DNA of 64,000 bases from Clostridium_AD estertheticum_D (GCF_018861295.1 NZ_JAHLDM010000007.1:144874-208873), one strand, 5' to 3'. Positions 50,216-59,518 are shown, counted from the first letter of the stretch. Notes: generated by a model from the sequence alone, not told the origin. Made by a program: numbers and translations.

Positions 50216-52366
50216 ATGCAAGTAATAAAAAGAGATTCGAGAAGAAAAGAATTTATACCCGAAAGAATATTAACAGCAGCTGGAAAAGCTTTTACAGAAG
50301 TATACGGGAAGGAAGATAAGAGTTTTAATAATCTTGTCTTAACCAAGGTACTTGAAACTCTTAAACAAAGAGGAGAGACTATAATTCCAATAGAAGAAAT
50401 ACAGGATATAATAGTTGATCAAATAAAATTATTAGATAATAAAGTAGCCCTAGCTTATATAAGTTATAGAGAAGAAAGAACTTTTGAAAGAGATAAAAAA
50501 GGAGAATTGGACAAAGAAATAGATAATATAATTAATGCAGTTTCAGAGCAGACTAATTCCAATGGAAATCTTGATGGCAGTAAAATTCAAACAATAAGGG
50601 CCTTAATTTCAAATGTTGTTGGAAGTAACTATAGTCAAAGACATAAAATACCTAAAAAATATTTAAAAAAGCATAAAAAAAGTATATATATACATGATGA
50701 GACTTATTTTGGTTTACCTCTTTTTAATTGCTGCCTCGTTGACTGGATTTCCATGTTCGAGAATGGCTTTGACCTAGGCACAACACTTATAGGAACACCA
50801 AATTCGATTGAAACCGCAATAAATGTATTATCTCAAGTTGCGAGTCATATATCTAGTAATACATATGGGGGAACTACCTTCCCAACTTTAATAACAGGAC
50901 TTACTCCTTATGCAGTTAAAAGTTTAAACAAACATAGGTCTGTTGGCAAAAAATGGATTGGTGATCCCCTTAAAATAGAAGAATATGCCTGGGATAGATT
51001 AGGTAAAGAAATAGAAGATAGCATGCAATCACTTGAATATGAAGTTCAAACATTAATGACAAGTCGTGCCGAGACTCCATTTTTAACACTTGGTATAAAT
51101 AATGTAGATTTAAATGCTAGTGAAGAGGATCAAAAAATTCAAAAGATGATAACTGAGGCTATATTAAATCAAAGAATTAAAGGATTAACCGGTGGTGTAA
51201 CTCCTGTATTTCCTAAGCTAGTGTATCAAAACACAAAAGGAAATAACCTTAATCCTCACGATAAATATTACGACTTATTTAAATTAGCGGTTGTATGTAG
51301 TGCCCATAGACAATACCCTGATTATATTAATACTGATAAATCAATTGAAGTTACTGGTGATTATAAGGAATGTATGGGTTGTAGATCATTCCTCGGGAGT
51401 TATATAGACGAGGCAGGTAATTATAAAACTGCTGGAAGATTTAACTTTGGAGTAATATCAATAAATCTTGTAAGACTTGCAATTGAGGCAGATAGAAATG
51501 AAGATTCATTTTTCAAATCTCTACATGAAGCTTTAAATGATTGCAAGGATTTATTAATGATAAGATATGATATACTAAAAAATGTTAAAGCAAAACAAGC
51601 ACCTATATTATATATGAGTGGAGCAATTGCTAAATTAAATGCAGAAGATACAATAGAACCATTACTTAATAATGGATATGCTTCAGCATCTATTGGTTAT
51701 GTTGGATTACATAATTGTTTAACTGCACTTTACGGCAAAGGACTAAATGATAGAACTGAAGAAACCTCTAAAAGAGCAACTAAAATCATGAGATATCTCA
51801 GAGATTATTGTGATGAACAAAAGGATAAAACAAAAATAGGATTTAGTTTATATGGATCTCCTGCTGAGACTCTTGCAACAAAATTTTGCGTAGAGGATGT
51901 AAAAGATTTTGGAGTTATAGATGGCGTAAATGATAATGGATATTATGAAAATTCATTTCATTATCCGTCTAATGAATTAATATCACCCTTTGATAAATTA
52001 GATTTAGAATCAGAATCATCTTCTTTATCCTCAGGTGGTGCAATATCATTTGTAGAACTAGGAGATATGACTAAAAATTTAGTGGCACTCGAGGATATTA
52101 TAAGATACTCATATGACAAGACACATTTCCTCGGAATATCCTCAATAAGTGATAAATGTTTAAAATGTGGATATACAGGAGAAATGTTTACAAAAGAGAA
52201 TAGTGATACAGAGTTTGAATGTCCTGTATGTAAAAATGACGATAAAATGTTGTTAAGCATAATAAGAAAGCTTTGTGGATACCTTGGGAGCATCTTCGAA
52301 AGACCTGTAGTTAATGGAAAAATGAAGGAGATTAAGAACAGAAAGAATAATAAAGGATGTAATTAA
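50216..52366 (+). CDS. nrdD: Anaerobic (class III) ribonucleoside-triphosphate reductase
   Basis: 716 residues. N-terminal ATP-cone (1-90: VIKRDSRRKEFIPERILTAA). Catalytic barrel from about 130. Zinc site near the C-terminus: CLKCGYTGEMF and CPVCKND. Glycyl-radical loop RKLCGYLGSIFERPVVNG (near 688). It reduces ribonucleoside triphosphates to deoxy forms with formate or a thiol, without oxygen or B12. The radical is installed by NrdG, encoded directly after. Controlled by the cobalamin riboswitch. Start follows CGGAGG. Confidence 0.97.
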   Translation: MQVIKRDSRRKEFIPERILTAAGKAFTEVYGKEDKSFNNLVLTKVLETLKQRGETIIPIEEIQDIIVDQIKLLDNKVALAYISYREERTFERDKKGELDKEIDNIINAVSEQTNSNGNLDGSKIQTIRALISNVVGSNYSQRHKIPKKYLKKHKKSIYIHDETYFGLPLFNCCLVDWISMFENGFDLGTTLIGTPNSIETAINVLSQVASHISSNTYGGTTFPTLITGLTPYAVKSLNKHRSVGKKWIGDPLKIEEYAWDRLGKEIEDSMQSLEYEVQTLMTSRAETPFLTLGINNVDLNASEEDQKIQKMITEAILNQRIKGLTGGVTPVFPKLVYQNTKGNNLNPHDKYYDLFKLAVVCSAHRQYPDYINTDKSIEVTGDYKECMGCRSFLGSYIDEAGNYKTAGRFNFGVISINLVRLAIEADRNEDSFFKSLHEALNDCKDLLMIRYDILKNVKAKQAPILYMSGAIAKLNAEDTIEPLLNNGYASASIGYVGLHNCLTALYGKGLNDRTEETSKRATKIMRYLRDYCDEQKDKTKIGFSLYGSPAETLATKFCVEDVKDFGVIDGVNDNGYYENSFHYPSNELISPFDKLDLESESSSLSSGGAISFVELGDMTKNLVALEDIIRYSYDKTHFLGISSISDKCLKCGYTGEMFTKENSDTEFECPVCKNDDKMLLSIIRKLCGYLGSIFERPVVNGKMKEIKNRKNNKGCN

Positions 52367-52885
52367 ATGAATTATGCGAGTATTTTCTTTGATGATACCG
52401 TAAATGGCATAGGATTTAGAACCTCATTGTTCGTTAGCGGATGTGCTAAAACTCCTCCTTGCAAAGGATGCTGGAGCCCGGAGGCAAGACAATTTGATTA
52501 TGGAGTGCCTTTTACCAACGATGTTAAAACTTCTATTCTAGAAAGCCTTAAGCACCCATATGTAAAGGGATTATCAATACTCGGAGGAGAACCGATGGAT
52601 AATCTTAAATGTGGAGCTTTACTTGATTTAGTAAAAACAATAAAAATAAAGTTTCCTCACAAAACTATATTTTGTTGGAGTGGTTATACTTTTGAAGAAC
52701 TTATTAAAAATCCTATAAGGTTAGAGTTTCTACAATATATAGATATGTTAAGAGATGGTGAATTCATAGAAGATCTTAAAGATATTACTCAATATTTAAG
52801 TGGTTCCAAAAATCAAAGAATGATAGCAGCTAGAGAAAGCCTAGCTCAAAATAAAATTATAAAATACAGTGTTTTAGATAATTAA
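52367..52885 (+). CDS. nrdG: Anaerobic RNR activating enzyme, variant cysteine spacing
   Basis: 172 residues. Radical-SAM domain with LFVSGCAKTPPCKGCW near residue 22: CX5CX2C rather than the usual CX3CX2C of NrdG. SAM-binding GGEP in LSILGGEPMDN near 68 is intact, as are FCWSGYTFEEL and DMLRDGEFIEDLKD. It cleaves S-adenosylmethionine to place the glycyl radical on NrdD. The ATG follows the nrdD stop with no gap, so translation is coupled. Confidence 0.93.
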   Translation: MNYASIFFDDTVNGIGFRTSLFVSGCAKTPPCKGCWSPEARQFDYGVPFTNDVKTSILESLKHPYVKGLSILGGEPMDNLKCGALLDLVKTIKIKFPHKTIFCWSGYTFEELIKNPIRLEFLQYIDMLRDGEFIEDLKDITQYLSGSKNQRMIAARESLAQNKIIKYSVLDN

Positions 52886-52893
52886 GATAATTT

Positions 52894-52938
52894 AAAAAAT
52901 CCACAAGATGAAGTTTACATTCATCTTGTGGATTTTTT
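52894..52938. terminator. Bidirectional terminator after nrdG
   Basis: AAAAAATCCACAAGATGAA, 7-base loop, exact complement ending in six T. Shared with the convergent mltG gene. Confidence 0.93.
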
Positions 52939-52940
52939 AT

Positions 52941-53735
52941 TTATTTTATATATTTAGCCACATTTTTAATGTGCTCCGCATATGTTATAGAAAATACATG
53001 TTCATCAGTTTTACTATTTAATACATAAAAAATATAATTTGTCTTCTCAGGATGTACTGCAGCATTTATCGACTTAATTCCGGGATTACATATTGGCGAT
53101 GGTGGCAATCCTTTATTTAAGTAGGTATTATAAGGTGATTTTACTGCTAGGTCCTTATTATACAGCTTTTTTTTATCTCCAACTATATATATAATTGTAG
53201 CATCTATTTGAAGTGGCATCTTTTTCTTTAACCTATTTTGAATAACACTTGCTATCTTTGTTCTATCTACATCTTTTCCTGCTTCTTTCTCAACTAAAGA
53301 AGCTTCTATTACAACATTTCTTATATTAAGTTTGTTTTTAGTTATGTAGTCTTTATTAGATTTCATATTAAACTCAAAAGTATCAAGCATTTTTTTTATA
53401 ATTACTTTGCTCGTTGCATCCTTTTGAAAAGAATATGTAGCAGGAAATAAAAAACCGTCTAACTTATGTTTATCATTTGGCACATCTTTTAAAAACCAAT
53501 AATTATTATCTGACCAATTTTCAACTTCCTTTATAAAATCCTTTTGCGTAACTAATCCTGACTTTTGAAGTGTCTTACCTACTTCTTCATATGTATATCC
53601 TTCTGGCACCGTAACTTTTACAACATTATTTTTTTTGTATAAAATATTGCCTACGTTCAATATTCCAAATGCTGCTATAATAAAAACGATTAATACTAAA
53701 AATTTCATTCTAAATTTCATAATTTTAAGGTTCAT
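52941..53735 (-). CDS. mltG: Endolytic transglycosylase MltG
   Basis: 264 residues from ATG at 53735 after AAGGTGAGT. One N-terminal membrane helix (FLVLIVFIIAAFGIL), a LysM-like segment (VTVPEGYTYEEVGKTLQKSG), then the YceG/MltG catalytic domain with catalytic Glu in IEASLVEKEAG near residue 165 and ASVIQNRLKKKMPLQIDATI. Ends with SPICNPGIKSINAAVHPEKTNY-type motif (read here in parts). It cuts nascent glycan strands and sets their length. It is shorter than E. coli MltG but typical for clostridia. Confidence 0.93.
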   Translation of the reverse strand: MNLKIMKFRMKFLVLIVFIIAAFGILNVGNILYKKNNVVKVTVPEGYTYEEVGKTLQKSGLVTQKDFIKEVENWSDNNYWFLKDVPNDKHKLDGFLFPATYSFQKDATSKVIIKKMLDTFEFNMKSNKDYITKNKLNIRNVVIEASLVEKEAGKDVDRTKIASVIQNRLKKKMPLQIDATIIYIVGDKKKLYNKDLAVKSPYNTYLNKGLPPSPICNPGIKSINAAVHPEKTNYIFYVLNSKTDEHVFSITYAEHIKNVAKYIK

Positions 53736-54098
53736 ACTCACCTTAACTAATTAAGTTGATAAAACCTAATTTCAACTCCTTTTTCTTTTTAAATATATAT
53801 TAATAAACCCTTTTTTTATTAATTTATTCTCATAAATTTGTCTAATAAAGTTAAAATATACAAACTTTATAGAAAATAAAGATATAAATTTTAGTTACTT
53901 TAAATTATTATACCATTTTGCGACAACATAAACATTTATATAATAGAAATTATAAATAAAATCCTTAATGTGTACTTCTGCTTTTTATTAATATACAAAA
54001 CCATAAAAAATGGTTGCTTATATTATAAGCAACCATTTTTATCTTAAAATTGTAAAAAAACATTTTATTACCTGTATCTATTTATTAAATAATTAAAT
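53736..54098. other. Intergenic region between mltG and the ABC transporter operon end
   Basis: AT-rich, includes the mltG promoter region and a terminator at 54006. No other feature recognised. Confidence 0.5.
54006..54040 (-). terminator. Terminator of the ABC transporter operon
   Basis: AAAAATGGTTGCTTATA, 1-base loop, exact complement ending in five T on either strand; about 60 bases past the permease stop at 54099. Confidence 0.88.
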
Positions 54099-55091
54099 TT
54101 AGATATCCCTTTTTTCAAAAACTAAATACCCTACAGCGCAGAATATCACGGAGTAGATAACGGACATCCCAATAGTAAAAGCAAGCGTCGTTCCCTCAAT
54201 GCATGCTCCTGTATTAACAATGCTAGTAAAATCAGAAGTTGCAAATGGAAGATATTTACCCCAATTAAAATATATAGCTAGCATTTGCATAATACCACTA
54301 CCAACTAAAAGAAAGAATAAGGAAAATCCAGTTGCAATTGATCGAGAACGTGATATCGCTGAAATTGCAAACGCTAATATTACATAAACAATCACAGTAA
54401 GAAAATCGAGACCAAAATAAATAATTGTTTTTAGTACAGCTGGTATATATATTATTTTGCTACTCGTCCACAACATTTCCTTACTTCCCATACCATTGAA
54501 ACCATCAAATAAACCTATTAATATAAAATTCAACAAAAACGTTGTTACCAAAAGCACAAGACCATAAAAAATTGTAGCAATTAGTTTTGCACTAAGAATC
54601 TCCCAGCGTTTATAAGGCCGGGATATCATCATTTTCATTGTACCCTCTGAAAATTCACCTGCAATTAATGCTGAACAAGCTATTATTAAAAGAAGTGCAA
54701 TGATAAAGCTATACCTAGCTCCTGTATTAAACTTTGTAACTCTTGCCCAAATGCTACTTTGAGTTTCTGGCTTTATATTATTATTGATCCTATATTCATT
54801 CTCAGCTATACTCTTTTGGGTTGATCCTATCATGAATTTTGACATTTTATCTGTTGCACTTTGGAGTACCTTTAGCTGAATTTTTTGCATAACAACATTT
54901 TTTTGTAATTCTTGTTTCCAATTTTCAGAAATTTTCGTAGTATTTGAAACCTTGTTAGATGAATTGTAATATTTAGTAATACCCGTTGCTGCTATTATAA
55001 TTACAATCATAATTATTAACATTACTTTTGTAGAAAGTCTCTTCCAAAGTTTTGTGTTTTCTATTGAAACAAGTGTAAAAAAATTACTCAT
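54099..55091 (-). CDS. ABC-2 type transporter permease
   Basis: 330 residues. First helix about 22-40, an extracytoplasmic region of about 90 residues, then five more helices from about 130. The cytoplasmic loop GEFSEGTMKMMISRPYKRWEI (near 155, shown as parts) is a mark of ABC-2/BcrB-type permeases. It pairs with the ATPase encoded 1 base upstream. Similar pairs export bacitracin or handle envelope stress. Last gene of the operon; substrate unknown. Confidence 0.92.
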   Translation of the reverse strand: MSNFFTLVSIENTKLWKRLSTKVMLIIMIVIIIAATGITKYYNSSNKVSNTTKISENWKQELQKNVVMQKIQLKVLQSATDKMSKFMIGSTQKSIAENEYRINNNIKPETQSSIWARVTKFNTGARYSFIIALLLIIACSALIAGEFSEGTMKMMISRPYKRWEILSAKLIATIFYGLVLLVTTFLLNFILIGLFDGFNGMGSKEMLWTSSKIIYIPAVLKTIIYFGLDFLTVIVYVILAFAISAISRSRSIATGFSLFFLLVGSGIMQMLAIYFNWGKYLPFATSDFTSIVNTGACIEGTTLAFTIGMSVIYSVIFCAVGYLVFEKRDI

Positions 55092-55092
55092 A

Positions 55093-56016
55093 TTATTTTC
55101 CCTCCCCTGTAAGCTTCATAAATACATCCTCAAGTGATTGTGTCTCTTGTTTATCCATACCCAAAATAGCAATCCCCGCAGTTGTTAAGGTTGTAACTAT
55201 TTCAGGTACCCGCTCTTTCGTTGTTTCAATGTGTACTCCATCCCCTGATAGACTACTATTTATATTAATGCTTGTTAGAAGTGACACTGCCCTATCATTA
55301 TCATCCGATTCTAATACTATAATTGTTTTATCATCTTTCTTAGTCATGTTAAGGAGTTCTTCAACTGATTTTATCGTTATAATTTTACCTTTGTTGATTA
55401 TTCCAACACGGTCGCACATCTGTTGCATTTCACCTAATATATGGCTAGATACAAGCACCGTAAGACCAGTCTCTGATGCTAACTTTCGAAGTAGCACTCG
55501 CATTGCCTTAATTCCTGCTGGATCAAGCCCATTTGTAGGTTCATCAAGTATAAGAAGTTTGGGACTATGAAGTAGTGCTTGAGCAATTCCTAGACGTTGC
55601 TTCATACCTAATGAGTAAGTTTTTACCTTATCCTTTATTGCCCTCTCAAGGTCAACAATTTTCACCACTTCATTTATTCGCGCCTCATCTACACCTTCAT
55701 ATATTTTTGCAAATATTTTAAGATTATCAATGCCAGACATATATTTATACATGTCTGGATTTTCAACTATGCACCCAATATTGCGCATTGCTCCTTTAAA
55801 ATCATCTTTTACCGAGCATCCACCCACGTAAATACTTCCCTCAGTAATTTTTGATAATCCAACTATCATCTTAATAGTAGTAGATTTTCCAGCTCCATTA
55901 GGTCCTAGAAACCCAAATATTTCTCCTTTTTTAAGTTCAAAACAAATATCTGAAACTATTGTACGTTTACCAATTACTTTTTTTAGCTTTTCAACTTTTA
56001 ATACTTCATTATTCAT
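55093..56016 (-). CDS. ABC transporter ATP-binding protein (BcrA-like)
   Basis: 307 residues. Walker A GPNGAGKSTTIKM near residue 38, Q-loop region NIGCIVENPDMYKYMSG, signature YSLGMKQRLGIAQALL near 130, Walker B LLILDEPTNGLDPAG near 150, switch His in SSHILGEM near 189. A C-terminal extension (220-307) is typical of the bacitracin/antibiotic exporter subgroup. Works with the permease gene that follows after 1 base. Confidence 0.94.
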   Translation of the reverse strand: MNNEVLKVEKLKKVIGKRTIVSDICFELKKGEIFGFLGPNGAGKSTTIKMIVGLSKITEGSIYVGGCSVKDDFKGAMRNIGCIVENPDMYKYMSGIDNLKIFAKIYEGVDEARINEVVKIVDLERAIKDKVKTYSLGMKQRLGIAQALLHSPKLLILDEPTNGLDPAGIKAMRVLLRKLASETGLTVLVSSHILGEMQQMCDRVGIINKGKIITIKSVEELLNMTKKDDKTIIVLESDDNDRAVSLLTSININSSLSGDGVHIETTKERVPEIVTTLTTAGIAILGMDKQETQSLEDVFMKLTGEGK

Positions 56017-56059
56017 AATATACCCCCTGAAATTGTTATTTTAATTTGTGTAAAATAAT

Positions 56060-56803
56060 TTATTTTAAGCTTGTTTTATTATCAAGCAAATATGCAGTAA
56101 GAAAAAATAATACGATAAATATAAGTAAATCAAAAAGGCATCTCACTGATATGTAATTTATTGAATAGTTTTTTACTAAAACACTAAACCCTGCTGTAGT
56201 TTTTGCAGCTTCCACTACATTTTTGAAAACAAATGTAGGAATAGAACTCACGACTTCTATGACAAAATATGTTCCAAAGCCTGCAAGCACGCTGAATTTT
56301 TTCCAAATATGTAGTTTTGAAATAGAAATAGAAAAATATATTACGAGTACTGAACGAAATATATTTATTAAGTACTCAATTCCAAACAGTATTGTATATG
56401 CCTTGTTTATTTCAAAGTAGTTATAAGTATCCTTAATAATATTGGATTCGCTATAATTTAAATTAAGTGCTATAATCGATGGAACTATAATTATTGCCAA
56501 TGTAACTGTCCAAATAAAGGCAGAAATAAGCTTAGATGCCAAAATGACTTTACCGTCTATTGGGAGCGTAAACATAAGATACCCTTCATCACCATAAAGA
56601 TTTCTGTTATACCGTGTAAATATTGTAAGAAATGTTATTACAGTTAAAGCTACCATTCCAAAAATTAATGCTGCTGTAGTAACAGTTTCATACTCCCTAA
56701 AAAACGTCATCAAAACAGCTGCAATTATGATATAAACTGAGAATGCCATAATAAATCTACCATAGCTTGACTTAATCTCATACTTTAATAACTTCAGCAG
56801 CAT
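56060..56803 (-). CDS. ABC transporter permease (YtrC-like)
   Basis: 247 residues with six hydrophobic segments: near 17-33, 40-62, 92-112, 135-155, 167-185 and 222-240. The cytoplasmic loop NLYGDEGYLMFTLPIDGKVILASKL (given here by its core DEGYLMFTLP) is typical of permeases of this GntR-linked group. Its start overlaps the ATPase gene upstream by 10 bases, so translation is coupled. Substrate unknown; envelope stress role inferred from operon type. Confidence 0.9.
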   Translation of the reverse strand: MLLKLLKYEIKSSYGRFIMAFSVYIIIAAVLMTFFREYETVTTAALIFGMVALTVITFLTIFTRYNRNLYGDEGYLMFTLPIDGKVILASKLISAFIWTVTLAIIIVPSIIALNLNYSESNIIKDTYNYFEINKAYTILFGIEYLINIFRSVLVIYFSISISKLHIWKKFSVLAGFGTYFVIEVVSSIPTFVFKNVVEAAKTTAGFSVLVKNYSINYISVRCLFDLLIFIVLFFLTAYLLDNKTSLK

Positions 56804-57495
56804 TTAAAAACCTCCCTGCAATATTCATCTATAGATTTACCAACTTTACTCCTAACATTGTCTACTTCACCATTAACAAGAATTTTACCATTCTTAAGGA
56901 TAATAACTCCGTCAAAAGCACGTTCAACATCTTGAATAAGCTGAGTGGACAGAATTACTGAACTTTTTTCGTTATAGTTAGTAAGTATAGTGTCAATTAT
57001 TATATCACGACTGGCAGGGTCTACCCCTCCTAATGGTTCATCAAGTACATAAAGCTTTGACCTACGAGACATTACAATTACGAGTTGCACTTTTTCATAG
57101 GTACCTTTTGAAAGTTTCGTAACACTTTGATTAATATCAATATTAAGTAAATTTAAAAGTTCTATGGCCTTATTTTTATCAAAATCTATATAAAAATCTG
57201 CAAATAAATCCACTGTATCCTTAACCTTCATCCATGAACTTAAATAAGTCTTATCTGGGAGATATGACGTAATAGATTTTGTATATTTGCCAGGACTTTG
57301 ATTATTAATTAAAACCTTCCCAGAGTAATCTTTCATAACACCAGTTATAATTTTGATTATTGTAGTTTTACCAGCTCCATTTGCACCGAGCAGCCCAATT
57401 ATCCTCCCTTCTGGAATTGTTAGCGAGATATCGTCTATTATCACTTTGCCTTCGTATTTTTTTGTTAGATTAGTGATTTCAACCAATTTATTCAT
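56794..57495 (-). CDS. ABC transporter ATP-binding protein (YtrB-like)
   Basis: 233 residues from ATG at 57495 after GGAGGAGAG. Walker A GANGAGKTTIIK near residue 37, signature LSKGTYEKVQLVIVMSRR near 131, Walker B LYVLDEPLGGVDPASRD near 152, switch region LSTQLIQDVE (Gln where His is usual). Overlaps gntR upstream by 8 bases and the permease downstream by 10. The LSTQ switch is an unusual feature seen directly; its effect on ATP hydrolysis is unknown, and I recall Gln in some YtrB-type proteins. Confidence 0.92.
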   Translation of the reverse strand: MNKLVEITNLTKKYEGKVIIDDISLTIPEGRIIGLLGANGAGKTTIIKIITGVMKDYSGKVLINNQSPGKYTKSITSYLPDKTYLSSWMKVKDTVDLFADFYIDFDKNKAIELLNLLNIDINQSVTKLSKGTYEKVQLVIVMSRRSKLYVLDEPLGGVDPASRDIIIDTILTNYNEKSSVILSTQLIQDVERAFDGVIILKNGKILVNGEVDNVRSKVGKSIDEYCREVFKCC

Positions 57496-57862
57496 TTTCA
57501 CTCTCCTCCATAAATTCTTTTATAAGTCTTAGGATATCCAATTTATGAAAACCAGATTTACTCATAATTTCAACAAAATCTGAAACTTGTCTACGCACTG
57601 ATTCAGCTTTAATTTTTTCAATAAGTTGACTATCTTTAGTTATAAATCTACCTGAGGTTCGCTCTGTATAAATAAGCTTGAGACGTTCAAGCTCTGCAAA
57701 CGCCCTTTGCATTGTATTTGGGTTAACGCCCATATTTTTTGCCAAATCACGTACACTATCTACCTTACCTCCAGGATCCATTTCTCCGGAAACAATTTGT
57801 CTTTTAATTTCTGCAATGATCTGAAGGTAGATTGGTATATTGGGATTAAATTCAAATTTCAA
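57488..57862 (-). CDS. GntR family regulator (YtrA subfamily)
   Basis: 124 residues from TTG at 57862, 6 bases after AGGGGTG; GTG at 57871 and ATG at 57868 are alternatives. Winged HTH: NPNIPIYLQIIAEIKRQIVSG and RDLAKNMGVNPNTMQRAFAEL, then LIYTERTSGRFI. A short C-terminal helical tail, as in YtrA regulators, which repress their own operon and respond to cell-wall antibiotics. The 22-bp perfect inverted repeat directly upstream is its probable operator. Confidence 0.93.
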   Translation of the reverse strand: MKFEFNPNIPIYLQIIAEIKRQIVSGEMDPGGKVDSVRDLAKNMGVNPNTMQRAFAELERLKLIYTERTSGRFITKDSQLIEKIKAESVRRQVSDFVEIMSKSGFHKLDILRLIKEFMEESENE

Positions 57863-57877
57863 CCGCATCACCCCTAG

Positions 57878-57925
57878 TTATTATGTATTATTGTATTAAT
57901 CACTTAATACAATAATACATAATAA
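57878..57925. promoter_or_regulatory. Perfect 22-bp inverted repeat, GntR operator candidate
   Basis: Arms 57878-57899 and 57904-57925, spacer TCAC. The left arm begins TTATTATGTA and ends TGTATTAA. It lies 16 bases before the gntR start codon and overlaps the likely promoter. Confidence 0.82.
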
Positions 57926-58006
57926 GGACATAAATGTCAACTTTTTTATATAGTATCTCTAAGTGTAAATTTAATCACCCAATCTTTATCCCACAGAAAT
58001 CCAAAC

Positions 58007-58050
58007 AAATTTAAGCCATTCTAAATTGATATTTAGAATGGCTTAAATTT
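58007..58050. terminator. Perfect 20-bp hairpin downstream of galU
   Basis: AAATTTAAGCCATTCTAAAT, loop TGAT, exact complement. It lies about 50 bases past the galU stop (minus strand). Confidence 0.75.
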
Positions 58051-58098
58051 ACAAATGATTCCATTAAGTTTGCTCCCCTATTCACTTCGCTATCAACT

Positions 58099-59007
58099 TT
58101 ATATTCCAGAGGCTACTTCTTTATATATATCACTAAATTTTTTATTATCTTTTAAACTCTGAAGATATTTCATAAATGGAATTTTTAACTCATCCCTCTT
58201 TAAGGCGAATTCTACTGTTGCTTCAAGAAACCCTAATTTATCCCCTACATCGTATCTTCGTCCTTCAAATATATATGCATACATATCTTGCTGTGCTATT
58301 AATGTTTTAAGGGCATCAGTTAATTGAATTTCTCCCCCTTTTCCGGGAAGCGTTTTATCTAATATATCAAATATTTCAGGAGTTATTATATATCTACCAA
58401 GTATAGCTAGATTTGATGGCGCTTTGTCTACTTTTGGTTTCTCAATAAGGTTATCTACTTTGTACACTTGATCGCTTAAACGCGTTCCATCAACTATTCC
58501 ATATTTATCTACGTTTTTTCTTTCTACCTGCTGAACTCCGAGTATCGTTGTATTTCTTTCTTCAAAACAATCCATAAGTTGTTTAAGACATGGAATCTTC
58601 GCATCCACTATATCATCACCGAGCATTACCGCAAATGGTTCATTACCTACAAAGGCTCTTGCACAATTTATAGCATCTCCTAGCCCCTTAGGTTCCTTTT
58701 GCCTTATAAAATATATATTTACCATATTTGATATATTTCGAACTTGTTTAAGAAGAATATCTTTATGCTTGTTTTCCAGATCTAACTCTAGTTCTATTGA
58801 TTTATCAAAATGATCTTCAATAGACTTTTTATTTCTACCTGTAATAACTAATATTTCTTCTATGCCTGATGCAACAGCCTCCTCTATAATATATTGCATT
58901 GTAGGCTTATCAACTATAGGTAACATTTCTTTAGGTAATGCCTTCGTCGCTGGTAAAAATCTTGTTCCAAGTCCTGCTGCTGGTATAATTGCTTTTTTAA
59001 CTTTCAT
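58099..59007 (-). CDS. galU: UTP-glucose-1-phosphate uridylyltransferase
   Basis: 302 residues from ATG at 59007, 9 bases after GGAG; an ATG nine bases further up overlaps that site. Nucleotide-binding PAAGLGTRFLPATKALPKEM (near 9), VMLGDDIVDAK near 128, LIEKPKVDKAPSNLAILGRY (near 165), and GEIQLTDAL near 210. It makes UDP-glucose for wall polymers and glycolipids and for galactose use. Same strand as the GtrA gene 49 bases upstream, so the two may form an operon for surface polysaccharide. Confidence 0.96.
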   Translation of the reverse strand: MKVKKAIIPAAGLGTRFLPATKALPKEMLPIVDKPTMQYIIEEAVASGIEEILVITGRNKKSIEDHFDKSIELELDLENKHKDILLKQVRNISNMVNIYFIRQKEPKGLGDAINCARAFVGNEPFAVMLGDDIVDAKIPCLKQLMDCFEERNTTILGVQQVERKNVDKYGIVDGTRLSDQVYKVDNLIEKPKVDKAPSNLAILGRYIITPEIFDILDKTLPGKGGEIQLTDALKTLIAQQDMYAYIFEGRRYDVGDKLGFLEATVEFALKRDELKIPFMKYLQSLKDNKKFSDIYKEVASGI

Positions 59008-59056
59008 ATAAAACATCTCCTTTTATATATTATTGCTTCATAAATTCAAATGAGGT

Positions 59057-59518
59057 TCAAGCTATTCCATTGGTTCCAGATGACGATTTGACAATTGTAC
59101 CAAAAACCCAAAATCTGTATCCTAAAAAATTAACAACTTGAGCTAAAACCATGGAAATAATTTTTGCAATTAAAGGATTCATGGAATTGTTGCTCAGTAA
59201 TATACTCATACCTAATAAACTTACACCTAGGGAAGCTGAATTAACAACAGCGAACTGAACAATCTCTTTTGTCGTTTTTTTACTTGTTTTCGTATCATTA
59301 AAAGTCCAAAATTTATTTAGGAAGTAGCTATTTAACGTACCACCTGAATATGACACTATCTGACTTATAACATAGTTAACACCCAAAATACTATTAAGCA
59401 CAGAGAATATTCCAAAGTCAATTACAGTATTTAACCCACCTACAAATCCAAACCTTAAAATATGTGTAAGTTTTTCATTGTTTTTTAAATTATTGTAAAT
59501 ATTTTTAAAAGTAATCAT
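59057..59518 (-). CDS. GtrA family membrane protein
   Basis: 153 residues from ATG at 59518, after AGAAGGAGTGAAG. Four helices. GtrA signature: RFGFVGGLNTVIDFGIF near residue 24, and YFLNKFWTFND near 65, NFLGYRFWVFG near the end. These proteins probably flip lipid-linked sugars for glycosylation of surface polymers. Upstream of galU on the same strand, fitting UDP-glucose-derived lipid glycosylation. Confidence 0.92.
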   Translation of the reverse strand: MITFKNIYNNLKNNEKLTHILRFGFVGGLNTVIDFGIFSVLNSILGVNYVISQIVSYSGGTLNSYFLNKFWTFNDTKTSKKTTKEIVQFAVVNSASLGVSLLGMSILLSNNSMNPLIAKIISMVLAQVVNFLGYRFWVFGTIVKSSSGTNGIA

